In this document: positions 48,617-56,732 of the stretch, in pieces
Numbering within the stretch: position 1 is the stretch's first letter
How the letters are laid out: each line of letters opens with the position of its first letter
DNA from: Treponema sp.
Lineage (GTDB): Bacteria; Spirochaetota; Spirochaetia; Treponematales; Treponemataceae
NCBI GenBank assembly: GCA_024402695.1
Contig: JAKSTG010000017.1
Coordinates: 1 to 61,321 of the forward strand
Direction of reading: 5' to 3'
DNA: 61,321 nt
Program-made: the position numbers and the translations under genes
The notes under the pieces: generated by a model
Database searches by the model: none
Seen by the model: the letters and a program-made list of their open reading frames with translations, nothing else
Told to the model about the DNA's origin: nothing

Positions 48617-50593
48617 ATGAATCCAGAAGAATCTAAAGAGGCAGCAAAGAACGGGCTGGGAACCTGGCTTTCTGCCAACGGCATCAATATATCAAAAAAT
48701 TTCTCTTGTTTGAATCCAGCACATGAGGATCATAATCCTAGCATGTCTTTTGACAAAAGACGTAACCGCTGCCATTGTTTTTCCTGCGGCGCAGATTATG
48801 ACATTTTCGACGTGGCACAAATTCAGACCGGACTTTCCGGAAGGGATTTGTTCAATTACGTTTACCAGAAACTGGGAATCCAGGTGGAATATTCATCAGG
48901 AAATTTTCGTCAGGAAAACAAGGAAAAAAATTTTAATGCTGAAAACAATAATCAGGAACCACAGATTGATTTCGCTTCTTTTTTCAAAACGTGTCATGAA
49001 GCAGTGGAAAAAACTGATTACTGGAAAAAACGCGGATTATCGCGGAAAACTATTGATGCTTACAAACTTGGATTCTGGGAAGAAAAAAATCGTTTCGTGA
49101 TCCCAACCGGGGAGGCTAGTTACAACGCAAGGGCAATAGGAGATGTGGACAAGAAGTTCCGTTATCTGAAGCCAAAGGGAGTTTACGAACTCTTTAATCT
49201 TCGAGCTGTGGAAACAGCGGAGGAACCTGTATTCGTTGTCGAAGGAGAGATCGATGCTCTTTCTGTTATTGAAGCGGGAGGGATTGCGGTTGCCCTTGGC
49301 TCTAGCGGCAGCATGAAGTTTCTGGAATATGTAAAACATTTCCAGCCAAAGAAACCGTTTATTATTTCTCTGGATAATGATGAAGCGGGCAGGGAAGGAA
49401 GCCGTAAACTTTGCGCGGAACTCGAAAAGCTTGGAATCGAGTTTGCGGAAATAAGCATTACCGGAGACTGCAAAGATGCCAATGAGCTTCTGGTAAAGGA
49501 CCGTGAGGCTTTGGTGCAGAATGTTCGAGGAGCAAAAGAAAATGTTCTTCTGATTCTGGAACAGCAGAAAAATCAGGAGCTCGAAGAGTATACCACAACT
49601 TCTGCTGCCTGGGGACTTTCTGATTTTATTCATGAAATTGAAAACCGTTATAAAAGGGATTGTATTTCAACAGGCTTTAAAAATGCGGACAGTATTCTGG
49701 ATGGAGGATTCTATTCAGGTCTTTACATAATCGGAGCTATTTCCAGTCTTGGTAAAACAACTCTTGCTCTTCAGATTGCGGACAACGCCGCGAAGGCCGG
49801 AAGGGACGTTCTGGTGTTCAGTCTTGAAATGGGACGTCAGGAGTTGACGGCAAAATCTTTGAGCCGTATTTCTTTTGAAAGAACCAAGAACTGGAAGCTT
49901 GATATCAGAAATGCAACGACCACGCGAAATCTTCTGAACGGGAATGCAGTCCAGACAAAGGAACAGGCACAGTTCATGAATGAAGCCTTGAAAGATTACG
50001 CCGCCTATGCAGGACACCTTTATTATCACATCGGGATAGGAGATATCGGTGTAGATAAAATCAAGGAAGTCATAGCAAAGCATATTCGTATTACCGGGAA
50101 TAAACCTCTTGTTGTAATTGATTATCTTCAGATCCTGGCACCTTTTGATATGCGTGCAACTGACAAACAGAATACGGACAAGGCAGTTGTGGAACTTAAA
50201 CGTGCCAGCCGTGACTTTGACATTCCGGTTTTTGCCATCTCAAGTTTCAACCGCGAAAACTATACTTCTCCAGTTAACATTGCTTCCTTCAAGGAATCGG
50301 GGGCAATTGAATATACAAGTGATGTTCTTATGGCGCTTCAGTATAAGGGCATGGATTTTCAGAAAAATGCTGAAGGGCGTTATGAAGATGAAAAGGCCCG
50401 TACTGCGCGAATCCTTGCGCTGCGTGTAGAGCAGGAAAAGCAGGCAGAGATTCCTGGCAAGATGCAGAACCTTCAGCTTAAGATTTTGAAAAATAGAAAC
50501 GGCCGCAAGGGCAGTGTGGACTTGGACTTCTGTCCTATGTTCAATTATTTTGAAGAGCCGAAACAGAAAGAACCTGAGTGGGTAAAAAAATAA
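48617..50593 (+). CDS. Bifunctional DNA primase-helicase (T7 gp4/Twinkle-like)
   Basis: A 658-residue fusion. The N-terminal zinc finger of primases (CHC2) has Cys31, His36, Cys54 and Cys57 (CLNPAH, CHCFSC). A TOPRIM domain follows at about 200-290, with VFVVEGEIDALSVIEAG and ISLDNDEAGREGSRKL. From about 340 on is a DnaB-type helicase: GAISSLGKTTLALQIAD (Walker A near 372), VFSLEMGRQELTAKSLSR, VVIDYLQIL (Walker B near 498), and ISSFNRENY. Such fusions serve phages, plasmids and mobile elements that bring their own priming and unwinding. It stands right after the iterons, with a strong GGTGGGG ribosome site. Confidence 0.9.
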   Translation: MNPEESKEAAKNGLGTWLSANGINISKNFSCLNPAHEDHNPSMSFDKRRNRCHCFSCGADYDIFDVAQIQTGLSGRDLFNYVYQKLGIQVEYSSGNFRQENKEKNFNAENNNQEPQIDFASFFKTCHEAVEKTDYWKKRGLSRKTIDAYKLGFWEEKNRFVIPTGEASYNARAIGDVDKKFRYLKPKGVYELFNLRAVETAEEPVFVVEGEIDALSVIEAGGIAVALGSSGSMKFLEYVKHFQPKKPFIISLDNDEAGREGSRKLCAELEKLGIEFAEISITGDCKDANELLVKDREALVQNVRGAKENVLLILEQQKNQELEEYTTTSAAWGLSDFIHEIENRYKRDCISTGFKNADSILDGGFYSGLYIIGAISSLGKTTLALQIADNAAKAGRDVLVFSLEMGRQELTAKSLSRISFERTKNWKLDIRNATTTRNLLNGNAVQTKEQAQFMNEALKDYAAYAGHLYYHIGIGDIGVDKIKEVIAKHIRITGNKPLVVIDYLQILAPFDMRATDKQNTDKAVVELKRASRDFDIPVFAISSFNRENYTSPVNIASFKESGAIEYTSDVLMALQYKGMDFQKNAEGRYEDEKARTARILALRVEQEKQAEIPGKMQNLQLKILKNRNGRKGSVDLDFCPMFNYFEEPKQKEPEWVKK

Positions 50594-50612
50594 AGAGGGG
50601 AGGGAAGAAGTT

Positions 50613-51737
50613 TTATTCTTCTGTTTCCATTACTGATTTTATAAGGTTCAGATCTTTAAGAAGAGTTTTGTCTTCACCGTATTTTTCAATTCCTGATGTC
50701 ACCAGTTCCAGGGCTTCTTCATAACGGCCTGAATTGAAAAGAGGAGCGACTTTGTTGTGCACGCCGACGCATGCATTCTTTACAGTTGTTGTTCTGTATT
50801 TCTGAAGATTTGATTCAGGAAGAAGGTCAGTTACTGAATCAAGAAAAGAAAGGCATTCATCATATTCTTTTGCTTTTGTGTAATCCCTTACAATCCAGCT
50901 TACAAGGCTTTCTGTATTTGTAATGCAGTCTTTTGAAAAACCCCAGGAAACTTTGAACTCTCTTGCATAATCCAGCCCTTCAAAAAATTTTCTTCTGTCT
51001 ACATATTCGCTTATGGCATTGGAACCGATCGACCTGAGGTAGCTAAGGCTTTCATCGCTCTGCAGCTGAAGATTATAGGCTTCAACGGCCAGAGGAAGGG
51101 CTTCCTGGCTCTTTCTTGAATTGGTTAGTGTTGCGACACGGTTGTTGTATATGAGAGCTGCTATACGGCGATCAGAGACTCTTTTTGCGTTCCGGTAATT
51201 GATGGCCTTTACGTAGTATCTGCTGTTTGAATTTTCTACAGTCTTTTTTGTTCCCGGGTTATATCCGAAAGGATTTGTAGTTTCCACCCGTACAGTTTTT
51301 CCGTCTATATCAACTTCAACAAAGGAGTGGCCGGGAGCTTCAATTCCGTAACATTCGATTCCGGCTTTTTTCAGAAGGTAAAGTGTGATCACAGTTGATG
51401 AGACACAGTTATAGATCTTTGAATCAAGTAGAACATCAAGACAGGTCTGGTTCATCTGGTAAGCGAAAAGTGTATCTGCGTAAAGAAAAGTAAGGGCGTA
51501 TTCGGCAGCTTCTTCACCGAAAAGGTTTTCTCTTTTGAGGTCTGCAAGAAAAGTTTCAGAAAGGCTTTCGAGTTTAAGAAGATAGTCAGGGATTTTATCT
51601 TCGCTTGTTCCTGATGCTTTCAGGGCTTCAAGAACAAGGTCTTCCGCAGAAAGCTTTCCTTCGATTATAGACAGGTTTTGGGCCTGCAAGGTGAAGATCA
51701 AAAAGTACAATACAAAAAAATAGAAAATTTTTTTCAA
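50613..51737 (-). CDS. Exported transglutaminase-like protein with helical repeats
   Basis: A 374-residue protein with a signal peptide (IFYFFVLYFLIFTLQAQ). Residues 30-170 resemble the SirB1-type transglutaminase-like fold: catalytic Cys in KIYNCVSSTVITLYLL, His in APGHSFVEVDIDG and an acidic/polar third residue in VRVETTNPFG. Residues 180-370 are TPR-like helical repeats. It may cleave or bind proteins in the periplasm, or be inactive. It is convergent with the primase-helicase gene; a small GAAGAA/TTCTTC hairpin lies over its stop codon. Confidence 0.65.
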   Translation of the reverse strand: MKKIFYFFVLYFLIFTLQAQNLSIIEGKLSAEDLVLEALKASGTSEDKIPDYLLKLESLSETFLADLKRENLFGEEAAEYALTFLYADTLFAYQMNQTCLDVLLDSKIYNCVSSTVITLYLLKKAGIECYGIEAPGHSFVEVDIDGKTVRVETTNPFGYNPGTKKTVENSNSRYYVKAINYRNAKRVSDRRIAALIYNNRVATLTNSRKSQEALPLAVEAYNLQLQSDESLSYLRSIGSNAISEYVDRRKFFEGLDYAREFKVSWGFSKDCITNTESLVSWIVRDYTKAKEYDECLSFLDSVTDLLPESNLQKYRTTTVKNACVGVHNKVAPLFNSGRYEEALELVTSGIEKYGEDKTLLKDLNLIKSVMETEE

Positions 51738-51792
51738 AACAGTCCTCTTTTAAAAAGATTATAGTATAATTTTTTTGAAAAGAAAAATTGCT

Positions 51793-52605
51793 ATGAATGA
51801 CATTCTGATTGGAACCAGCGGCTATGATTATCCTGAGTGGAAAGGAATTTTCTATCCCGAAAACCTAAAACGGGAAGAATTTCTGCCTTTCTATGCAACT
51901 CAGTTCAATGCCCTGGAAATAAACAATACTTTCTATAACATGCCTGACGAAATCAGGATGCGCCGTTTTTGTGAAAGGACAGACGGTAAGCTGAAATTTT
52001 CGGTAAAGGCAAACAAGACTCTTACTCATGAAATAGACCGGGACTGGAAGCGGAATGCGGAAATCATGAGGCTTTCTGTGAATCCCATGCATTTTAAGGG
52101 GCTTCTTTCAGGGATTCTGTTCCAGTTCCCTCAAAGTTTTCATTACACTCCTGAAAACCGCTATTATCTTTCTGATTTAATGAAGGAATTTGAAGGATAC
52201 CCTGTAATAATAGAAATAAGGCATGCAGAATGGATCCGGGAATCGGTTTTTGAAGGCTTTTCTAAGCGGAATGCAAGCATTGTATTTTGTGACATGCCCC
52301 AACTCAAAAATCTTCCGGACGGAAAGAGCTTTAAGACCCCTTTTGTGGGACCAAATGCCTATATAAGGCTTCATGGGCGGAACGGGAACGCCTGGTACAG
52401 CCACAATGAGACTCAGAATGGCAGCGCCCGTTATGATTATGACTATTCTGATGAGGAACTTGAGGAATTCATACCTGTCATACAGACTGCAAGGGAAGAA
52501 GGCCGTAAAGTCCAGGTTTATTTCAATAATCATCCTCGGGGAAGCGGTGCGAAAAATGCCGGGAAACTTGCAGAAATATTGAAGAAAATCTACCAGACCA
52601 CCTGA
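51793..52605 (+). CDS. DUF72 family protein
   Basis: A 270-residue TIM-barrel-like protein of DUF72. It starts ILIGTSGYDYPEWKGIFYP, followed by FYATQFNALEINNTFYNMP, FSVKANKTLTHE, ILFQFPQSFH, VIIEIRHAEW, AYIRLHGRNGNAWYS, and VYFNNHPRGSGAKNAGKL, all in the family's usual order. Its function is unknown in spite of wide distribution. I chose ATG 51793 since the upstream in-frame start would be TTG. A TATAAT lies at 51765-51770. Confidence 0.88.
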   Translation: MNDILIGTSGYDYPEWKGIFYPENLKREEFLPFYATQFNALEINNTFYNMPDEIRMRRFCERTDGKLKFSVKANKTLTHEIDRDWKRNAEIMRLSVNPMHFKGLLSGILFQFPQSFHYTPENRYYLSDLMKEFEGYPVIIEIRHAEWIRESVFEGFSKRNASIVFCDMPQLKNLPDGKSFKTPFVGPNAYIRLHGRNGNAWYSHNETQNGSARYDYDYSDEELEEFIPVIQTAREEGRKVQVYFNNHPRGSGAKNAGKLAEILKKIYQTT

Positions 52606-52644
52606 TTTCCATTGGAGTTTCTTGAAATATCCTATATAGTATAA

Positions 52645-52669
52645 ATGACAAAATCACAAATTTTGTCAT
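52645..52669. promoter_or_regulatory. 25-bp operator-like palindrome upstream of the alcohol dehydrogenase gene
   Basis: Perfect 10-bp arms ATGACAAAAT and ATTTTGTCAT around CACAA end 14 nt before the ATG at 52684. The palindrome directly follows and overlaps AT-rich -10-like sequence (TATAGTATAAAT at about 52635-52646). It should block transcription when bound. A redox-sensing regulator would be logical for a dehydrogenase, but the site is not a clear Rex box. Confidence 0.55.
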
Positions 52670-52683
52670 AATGGGGTAGAAAA

Positions 52684-53880
52684 ATGAACATTTTTAGAAA
52701 GGCTTATTGCCGTACTTTCCAGACAATTTTCCGTATTGCGATTCCAGTTCTTCCATATAGAGATCCTGTGATTATTGACAGCTTTGCAGACCTTCCGGCA
52801 GTGCTGAATCAGAAGGGGAAAAAGAGACCTCTTATTGTTACAGATGCAGGAATTGTAAAGTTCGGGATAATTAAGCCTTTAATCGAAAACCTCGAAAAAT
52901 CGGCAATTTCATACTCAATTTACGATAAAACGAACCCAAATCCCTCTGTTTTGAACGTTGAAGAAGCAAGGGAACTTTACCTGAAAGACGGCTGTGACTG
53001 TCTTATTGCAGTTGGAGGAGGCTCTCCAATGGACTGTGCAAAGGCTTTGGGAGGAAGAATTGCCCGTCCGCGCCGCAACGTGACAAAGATGAAGGGGCTT
53101 TTCAAGATTTTCAAGCCTATTCCTCTCCTTATTGCAGTTCCTACCACTGCCGGAACAGGTTCTGAAACCACTCTTGCTTCGGTTATTACCGATACAGAGA
53201 CCCATTATAAGTATGTAATCAATGATTTTTTCCTGATTCCAAGCTATGCGGTTCTGGATCCGGTTACAACTTACTCTTTACCTCCACATTTGACCGCCAC
53301 AACAGGTATGGATGCCATGACACATGCTGTTGAAGCTTTTATTGGCCGTTCTACAACAAAAGAAACCAGAAAGAACGCCATTGAAGCCGTAAAACTGATC
53401 TTTGAGAACCTGGAAACTGCTGTAAAGGAAGGAAATAATGAGAATGCCCGCAGAAATATGCTCAGAGCATCCCATCTGGCAGGCAAAGCCTTCACTGTAA
53501 GCTATGTAGGATACGTTCATTGTGTCGCCCATTCCCTTGGAGGACAGTATATGACCCCTCATGGGCTGGCAAATTCGGTACTTTTGCCTTATGTCCTCGA
53601 AGCCTACGGGGATGTGATCAACAAAAAACTTGCTAAACTGGCAGAAGCCGCTAATATAGTAGACAGTGGAGATGATGAGAAGACAAAAGCCCGCAAATTC
53701 ATCACAGCTATTCAGGAACTGAACAAAAGAATCGGAATTCCGACAAAAATTGAAGGAATAAAGGAAGAAGACCTGGATGTTATGGCCACAAAGGCAGACA
53801 AGGAAGGAAATCCTTTATATCCGGTACCAGTTCTTATGAATAAGGAAGAATTAAAAGAGCTTTATAGACTGGTTATGTAG
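52684..53880 (+). CDS. Iron-containing alcohol dehydrogenase
   Basis: A 398-residue group III dehydrogenase. The NAD-binding GGGSPMDCAKALGG (near 115) and PTTAGTGSETT are standard; the metal site uses MDAMTHAVEAF, and HCVAHSLGGQYMTPHGLANS near 280. It oxidises alcohols or reduces aldehydes. An aldehyde dehydrogenase gene follows 86 nt downstream, so the two may take an alcohol to an acid or run the reverse way in fermentation. GGGGT precedes the start. Confidence 0.9.
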   Translation: MNIFRKAYCRTFQTIFRIAIPVLPYRDPVIIDSFADLPAVLNQKGKKRPLIVTDAGIVKFGIIKPLIENLEKSAISYSIYDKTNPNPSVLNVEEARELYLKDGCDCLIAVGGGSPMDCAKALGGRIARPRRNVTKMKGLFKIFKPIPLLIAVPTTAGTGSETTLASVITDTETHYKYVINDFFLIPSYAVLDPVTTYSLPPHLTATTGMDAMTHAVEAFIGRSTTKETRKNAIEAVKLIFENLETAVKEGNNENARRNMLRASHLAGKAFTVSYVGYVHCVAHSLGGQYMTPHGLANSVLLPYVLEAYGDVINKKLAKLAEAANIVDSGDDEKTKARKFITAIQELNKRIGIPTKIEGIKEEDLDVMATKADKEGNPLYPVPVLMNKEELKELYRLVM

Positions 53881-53966
53881 AAAAAAGTATACAGACAGTC
53901 AAAAATAGTCTTAAAAATCATACTTCTTTAGAAAATATCTAGCAAAAAAAGGCAGGATTATTGCAC

Positions 53967-55337
53967 ATGGAAGGAAAAGACATTCAGAACGCCATTGAAA
54001 AACAGAGAAAATATTTTGAAAGCGGAGCAACTTTACCGGTTTCAGATCGTATTGAACTGCTCAAGAAGCTCCGAAATGCCATCAACCTTCGTATGAAGGA
54101 TATTGAATCTGCAATCAAAGAAGATCTTGGAAAGAGCGCCATGGAGTCCTACATGGCCGAAATTGGCATGGTTATGGGTGAACTTTCCTATATGATCAAG
54201 CATACAAAGGCTTTTGCAAAGGATAAGACAGTTCCTACGCCTTTCGTGCAGTTTCATTCCCACAGTTTTGTGAGAATCCAGCCTTACGGAACAGTTCTGA
54301 TCATGTCTCCGTGGAATTATCCGTTTTTGCTTACGATTGACCCGCTTGTAGACGCCATTGCGGCCGGAAATACTGTAATTATTAAGCCAAGTGCCTATTC
54401 ACCGGCTACCAGCGCCGTTATGGAGAAGCTCATAAATGAAGTTTTCCCTCCTGAACATGTTTTTGTGGTTACAGGCGGCCGTGAAGAGAACAAAGCTCTT
54501 CTGGAACAGCATTTTGACTATATCTTCTTTACCGGAAGCCAGGCAGTAGGAAAAGAAGTTCTGAAGGCTGCTTCGGCATGGCTTACACCTTGTACACTGG
54601 AACTTGGCGGAAAATCTCCATGTATAGTAGACAAAACTGCCAATCTGAAGCTTGCGGCACGCCGTATTGTCTGGGGAAAGTTTCTGAACTGCGGCCAGAC
54701 TTGCGTTGCTCCGGACTATATTTATGTTCATGAGTCGGTAAAGGATGAACTTGTAAAGGAAATGAGCCGAGAAATCGAACGTCAGTTCGGAAAAGATCCT
54801 CTTCAGAACCCTAATTACGGAAAAATCATCAATAAAAAGCATTTTGAACGTATTCTTGGCCTGATTCCTGACGGAATCGAGAAGAAATTCAATGAAAATA
54901 CTCTTCAGATTGCTCCGACAATCATTCCGGACGCTACTTTTGACCATGATGTGATGAAACAGGAGATTTTCGGACCTCTGGCACCGGTTCTGACCTTTAA
55001 GACGCTGGAAGAAGTTGTGGCAAAAGTTGATGGCGGACAGAAACCTCTGGCTCTGTATATGTTCAGTTCAAGCAGAAAGAACATCAATTATGTGACAAGA
55101 AGGACCAGATTTGGCGGCGGATGCATAAATGACACCATTATTCACCTTGCAACCAGCGAAATGGCCTTTGGAGGCGTTGGTGAAAGCGGAATGGGCTCAT
55201 ATCACGGGAAAACCGGCTTTGAAACCTTCAGCCACAAGCAGTCTATCGTTGATAAGAAGACCTGGCTTGACCTTCCGATGCGTTACCAGCCTTTCAGCAA
55301 ATTATACGAAAAACTCCTCAGAATCTTCTTAAAATAG
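53967..55337 (+). CDS. Aldehyde dehydrogenase (class 3-like)
   Basis: A 456-residue NAD(P)-dependent enzyme. It has PYGTVLIMSPWNYPFLLTIDP, the Gly-rich FFTGSQAVGKEVL, the catalytic Glu in LELGGKSPCIVD, the nucleophile in NCGQTCVAPDYI, and EIFGPLAPVLTF. Length and the SPWNYPF motif put it in the class 3/YwdH/fatty aldehyde group. The C-terminus ends KLYEKLLRIFLK, a possible amphipathic membrane helix. ATG 53967, with AGGA 9 nt upstream, is preferred over TTG 53961. It stands beside the alcohol dehydrogenase. Confidence 0.9.
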   Translation: MEGKDIQNAIEKQRKYFESGATLPVSDRIELLKKLRNAINLRMKDIESAIKEDLGKSAMESYMAEIGMVMGELSYMIKHTKAFAKDKTVPTPFVQFHSHSFVRIQPYGTVLIMSPWNYPFLLTIDPLVDAIAAGNTVIIKPSAYSPATSAVMEKLINEVFPPEHVFVVTGGREENKALLEQHFDYIFFTGSQAVGKEVLKAASAWLTPCTLELGGKSPCIVDKTANLKLAARRIVWGKFLNCGQTCVAPDYIYVHESVKDELVKEMSREIERQFGKDPLQNPNYGKIINKKHFERILGLIPDGIEKKFNENTLQIAPTIIPDATFDHDVMKQEIFGPLAPVLTFKTLEEVVAKVDGGQKPLALYMFSSSRKNINYVTRRTRFGGGCINDTIIHLATSEMAFGGVGESGMGSYHGKTGFETFSHKQSIVDKKTWLDLPMRYQPFSKLYEKLLRIFLK

Positions 55338-55370
55338 GGGAATTTTCACTTTTTTTGCCTCTTTTAAGCC

Positions 55371-55395
55371 ATTATACGGATTTTTTCCGTATAAT
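55371..55395. promoter_or_regulatory. 25-bp palindrome overlapping the sbcDC -10 element
   Basis: Perfect 10-bp arms ATTATACGGA and TCCGTATAAT around TTTTT; the right arm ends with the TATAAT of the probable -10 element (55390-55395). GGGAGG and the ATG at 55413 follow. The geometry (10-5-10) is the same as that before the alcohol dehydrogenase gene, but the sequences differ. A DNA-damage or growth regulator could act here; a terminator function for the upstream gene is also possible. Confidence 0.55.
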
Positions 55396-55412
55396 ATTAG
55401 GGAGGTATTTTT

Positions 55413-56723
55413 ATGAAAATCATACATACAGGTGACTGGCATCTTGGAAACAGGCTTTTCAGGGTAGACAGAACAGAAGAAAATCGTTTTTTCCTGAATT
55501 GGCTTAAAACAGAAATAGAAGAACAGAAAGCTGAAGTCCTAGTGGTTTCCGGTGACATTTTTGACACGTGGAATCCTCCTACGGAAGCCCGTACCATGTA
55601 TATTGATTTTCTGGCCTCTCTTAACGGTACCTGCTGTAAAAATATCATCATTATTGGCGGAAATCACGATTCCGGGACTCTTCTTGATTCCGAGAAAGAA
55701 ATCTTAGAAATTCTGGACATTCACGTGGTGGGAACCTTATCCAGTCTTCAGCCTGAAGATATGGTTTTTGAACTTAAGGATAGGGACGGGGAAGTTGCAG
55801 GAATCTGCTGTGCAGTGCCTTTTGCACCTGAAATGGAGCTTAAGAAATACTGTACAGCTGAGTATGAGTCAGGCGGATTCAGTGATGCGGCTTATGGTGA
55901 GCTTTACAGACAGGTTTGCGCAAAGGCCCTTGAGCTTCGTGGGGAAAGGGATATTCCTGTCATTGCCACAGGCCATCTTTACGCTGCAGGTCTTGAAGGA
56001 AGGCTTTCGGGGGAAATCAGGGAATCAGAAGCATCTGATGACGGAAAACGTTCGATTGATGTGGTTGGAAATCTGGGCTCTGTCCACTCCGATATCTTCC
56101 CGAATGATTTTGATTACACAGCCCTTGGACATATCCACTACACAACAAAGGTTGGCGGCAATGGGAAAATCCGCTATTCGGGAAGTCCTTTTGTGATGGG
56201 CTTTGATGAATGCAAGATAGGACGCTGCGTTCTTGCAGTGGACGTAAAGAAAGGGGAAGAGCCGGAAGTTCAGAAGATTGAGGTCCCTTCCAAAGTTTTC
56301 TGGGTTCGTGCGGAAGGCACACTCGAAGAAATCAAAAAGACACTTCAAGGTTACATTAAAAATCCTCCTGAAAAAGAAACAAACATCGAAGTCTATTACG
56401 ACTTTGATGAGACCCGTAATGTGAACGACTTCATTCAGGAAGAACTTGAAAAACTTCCGGAGAATGTTTTTGTTGTTCATTTCAAGAGAAAGGACAATCC
56501 TAAAATCGGAACAATTTCTCTTGGTCTTCTGGATGAATCAGGATTTGATTCGGAAGGCGGAACTATTTCTGATGAAGATATTTTTAAAACTCTTATTCTT
56601 TCAAAGATTGAAATTGACAAAGAGGATCTTGATGAAGAAGGGCTTTCAGAAAAACAGAAAGAACTTTTTGATACGTATCTCCCTTTATTGATGCAGGCAA
56701 GAGATTTTGAACCAGAGGAATAG
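55413..56723 (+). CDS. sbcD: Exonuclease subunit SbcD (Mre11-like)
   Basis: A 436-residue calcineurin-fold nuclease with GDWHLGNR, VVSGDIFDTWNPP, IIGGNHDSGTLL, IATGHLYAAG and YTALGHIHY, the five metal-binding motifs of Mre11/SbcD. With SbcC it cuts hairpins and ends of double-stranded DNA, cleaning up palindromes that form during replication. The acidic C-terminus (SDEDIFKTLILSKIEIDKEDLDE) includes the SbcC-binding region. The stop is 9 nt from sbcC. Confidence 0.93.
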   Translation: MKIIHTGDWHLGNRLFRVDRTEENRFFLNWLKTEIEEQKAEVLVVSGDIFDTWNPPTEARTMYIDFLASLNGTCCKNIIIIGGNHDSGTLLDSEKEILEILDIHVVGTLSSLQPEDMVFELKDRDGEVAGICCAVPFAPEMELKKYCTAEYESGGFSDAAYGELYRQVCAKALELRGERDIPVIATGHLYAAGLEGRLSGEIRESEASDDGKRSIDVVGNLGSVHSDIFPNDFDYTALGHIHYTTKVGGNGKIRYSGSPFVMGFDECKIGRCVLAVDVKKGEEPEVQKIEVPSKVFWVRAEGTLEEIKKTLQGYIKNPPEKETNIEVYYDFDETRNVNDFIQEELEKLPENVFVVHFKRKDNPKIGTISLGLLDESGFDSEGGTISDEDIFKTLILSKIEIDKEDLDEEGLSEKQKELFDTYLPLLMQARDFEPEE

Positions 56724-56732
56724 GGGGCGAAA

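Noticed and set aside
44740..50612. Integrated prophage as explanation for the primase-helicase
   Set aside because: There are no capsid, terminase, tail, lysis or integrase genes; ParA, iterons and initiator fit a replicon better.
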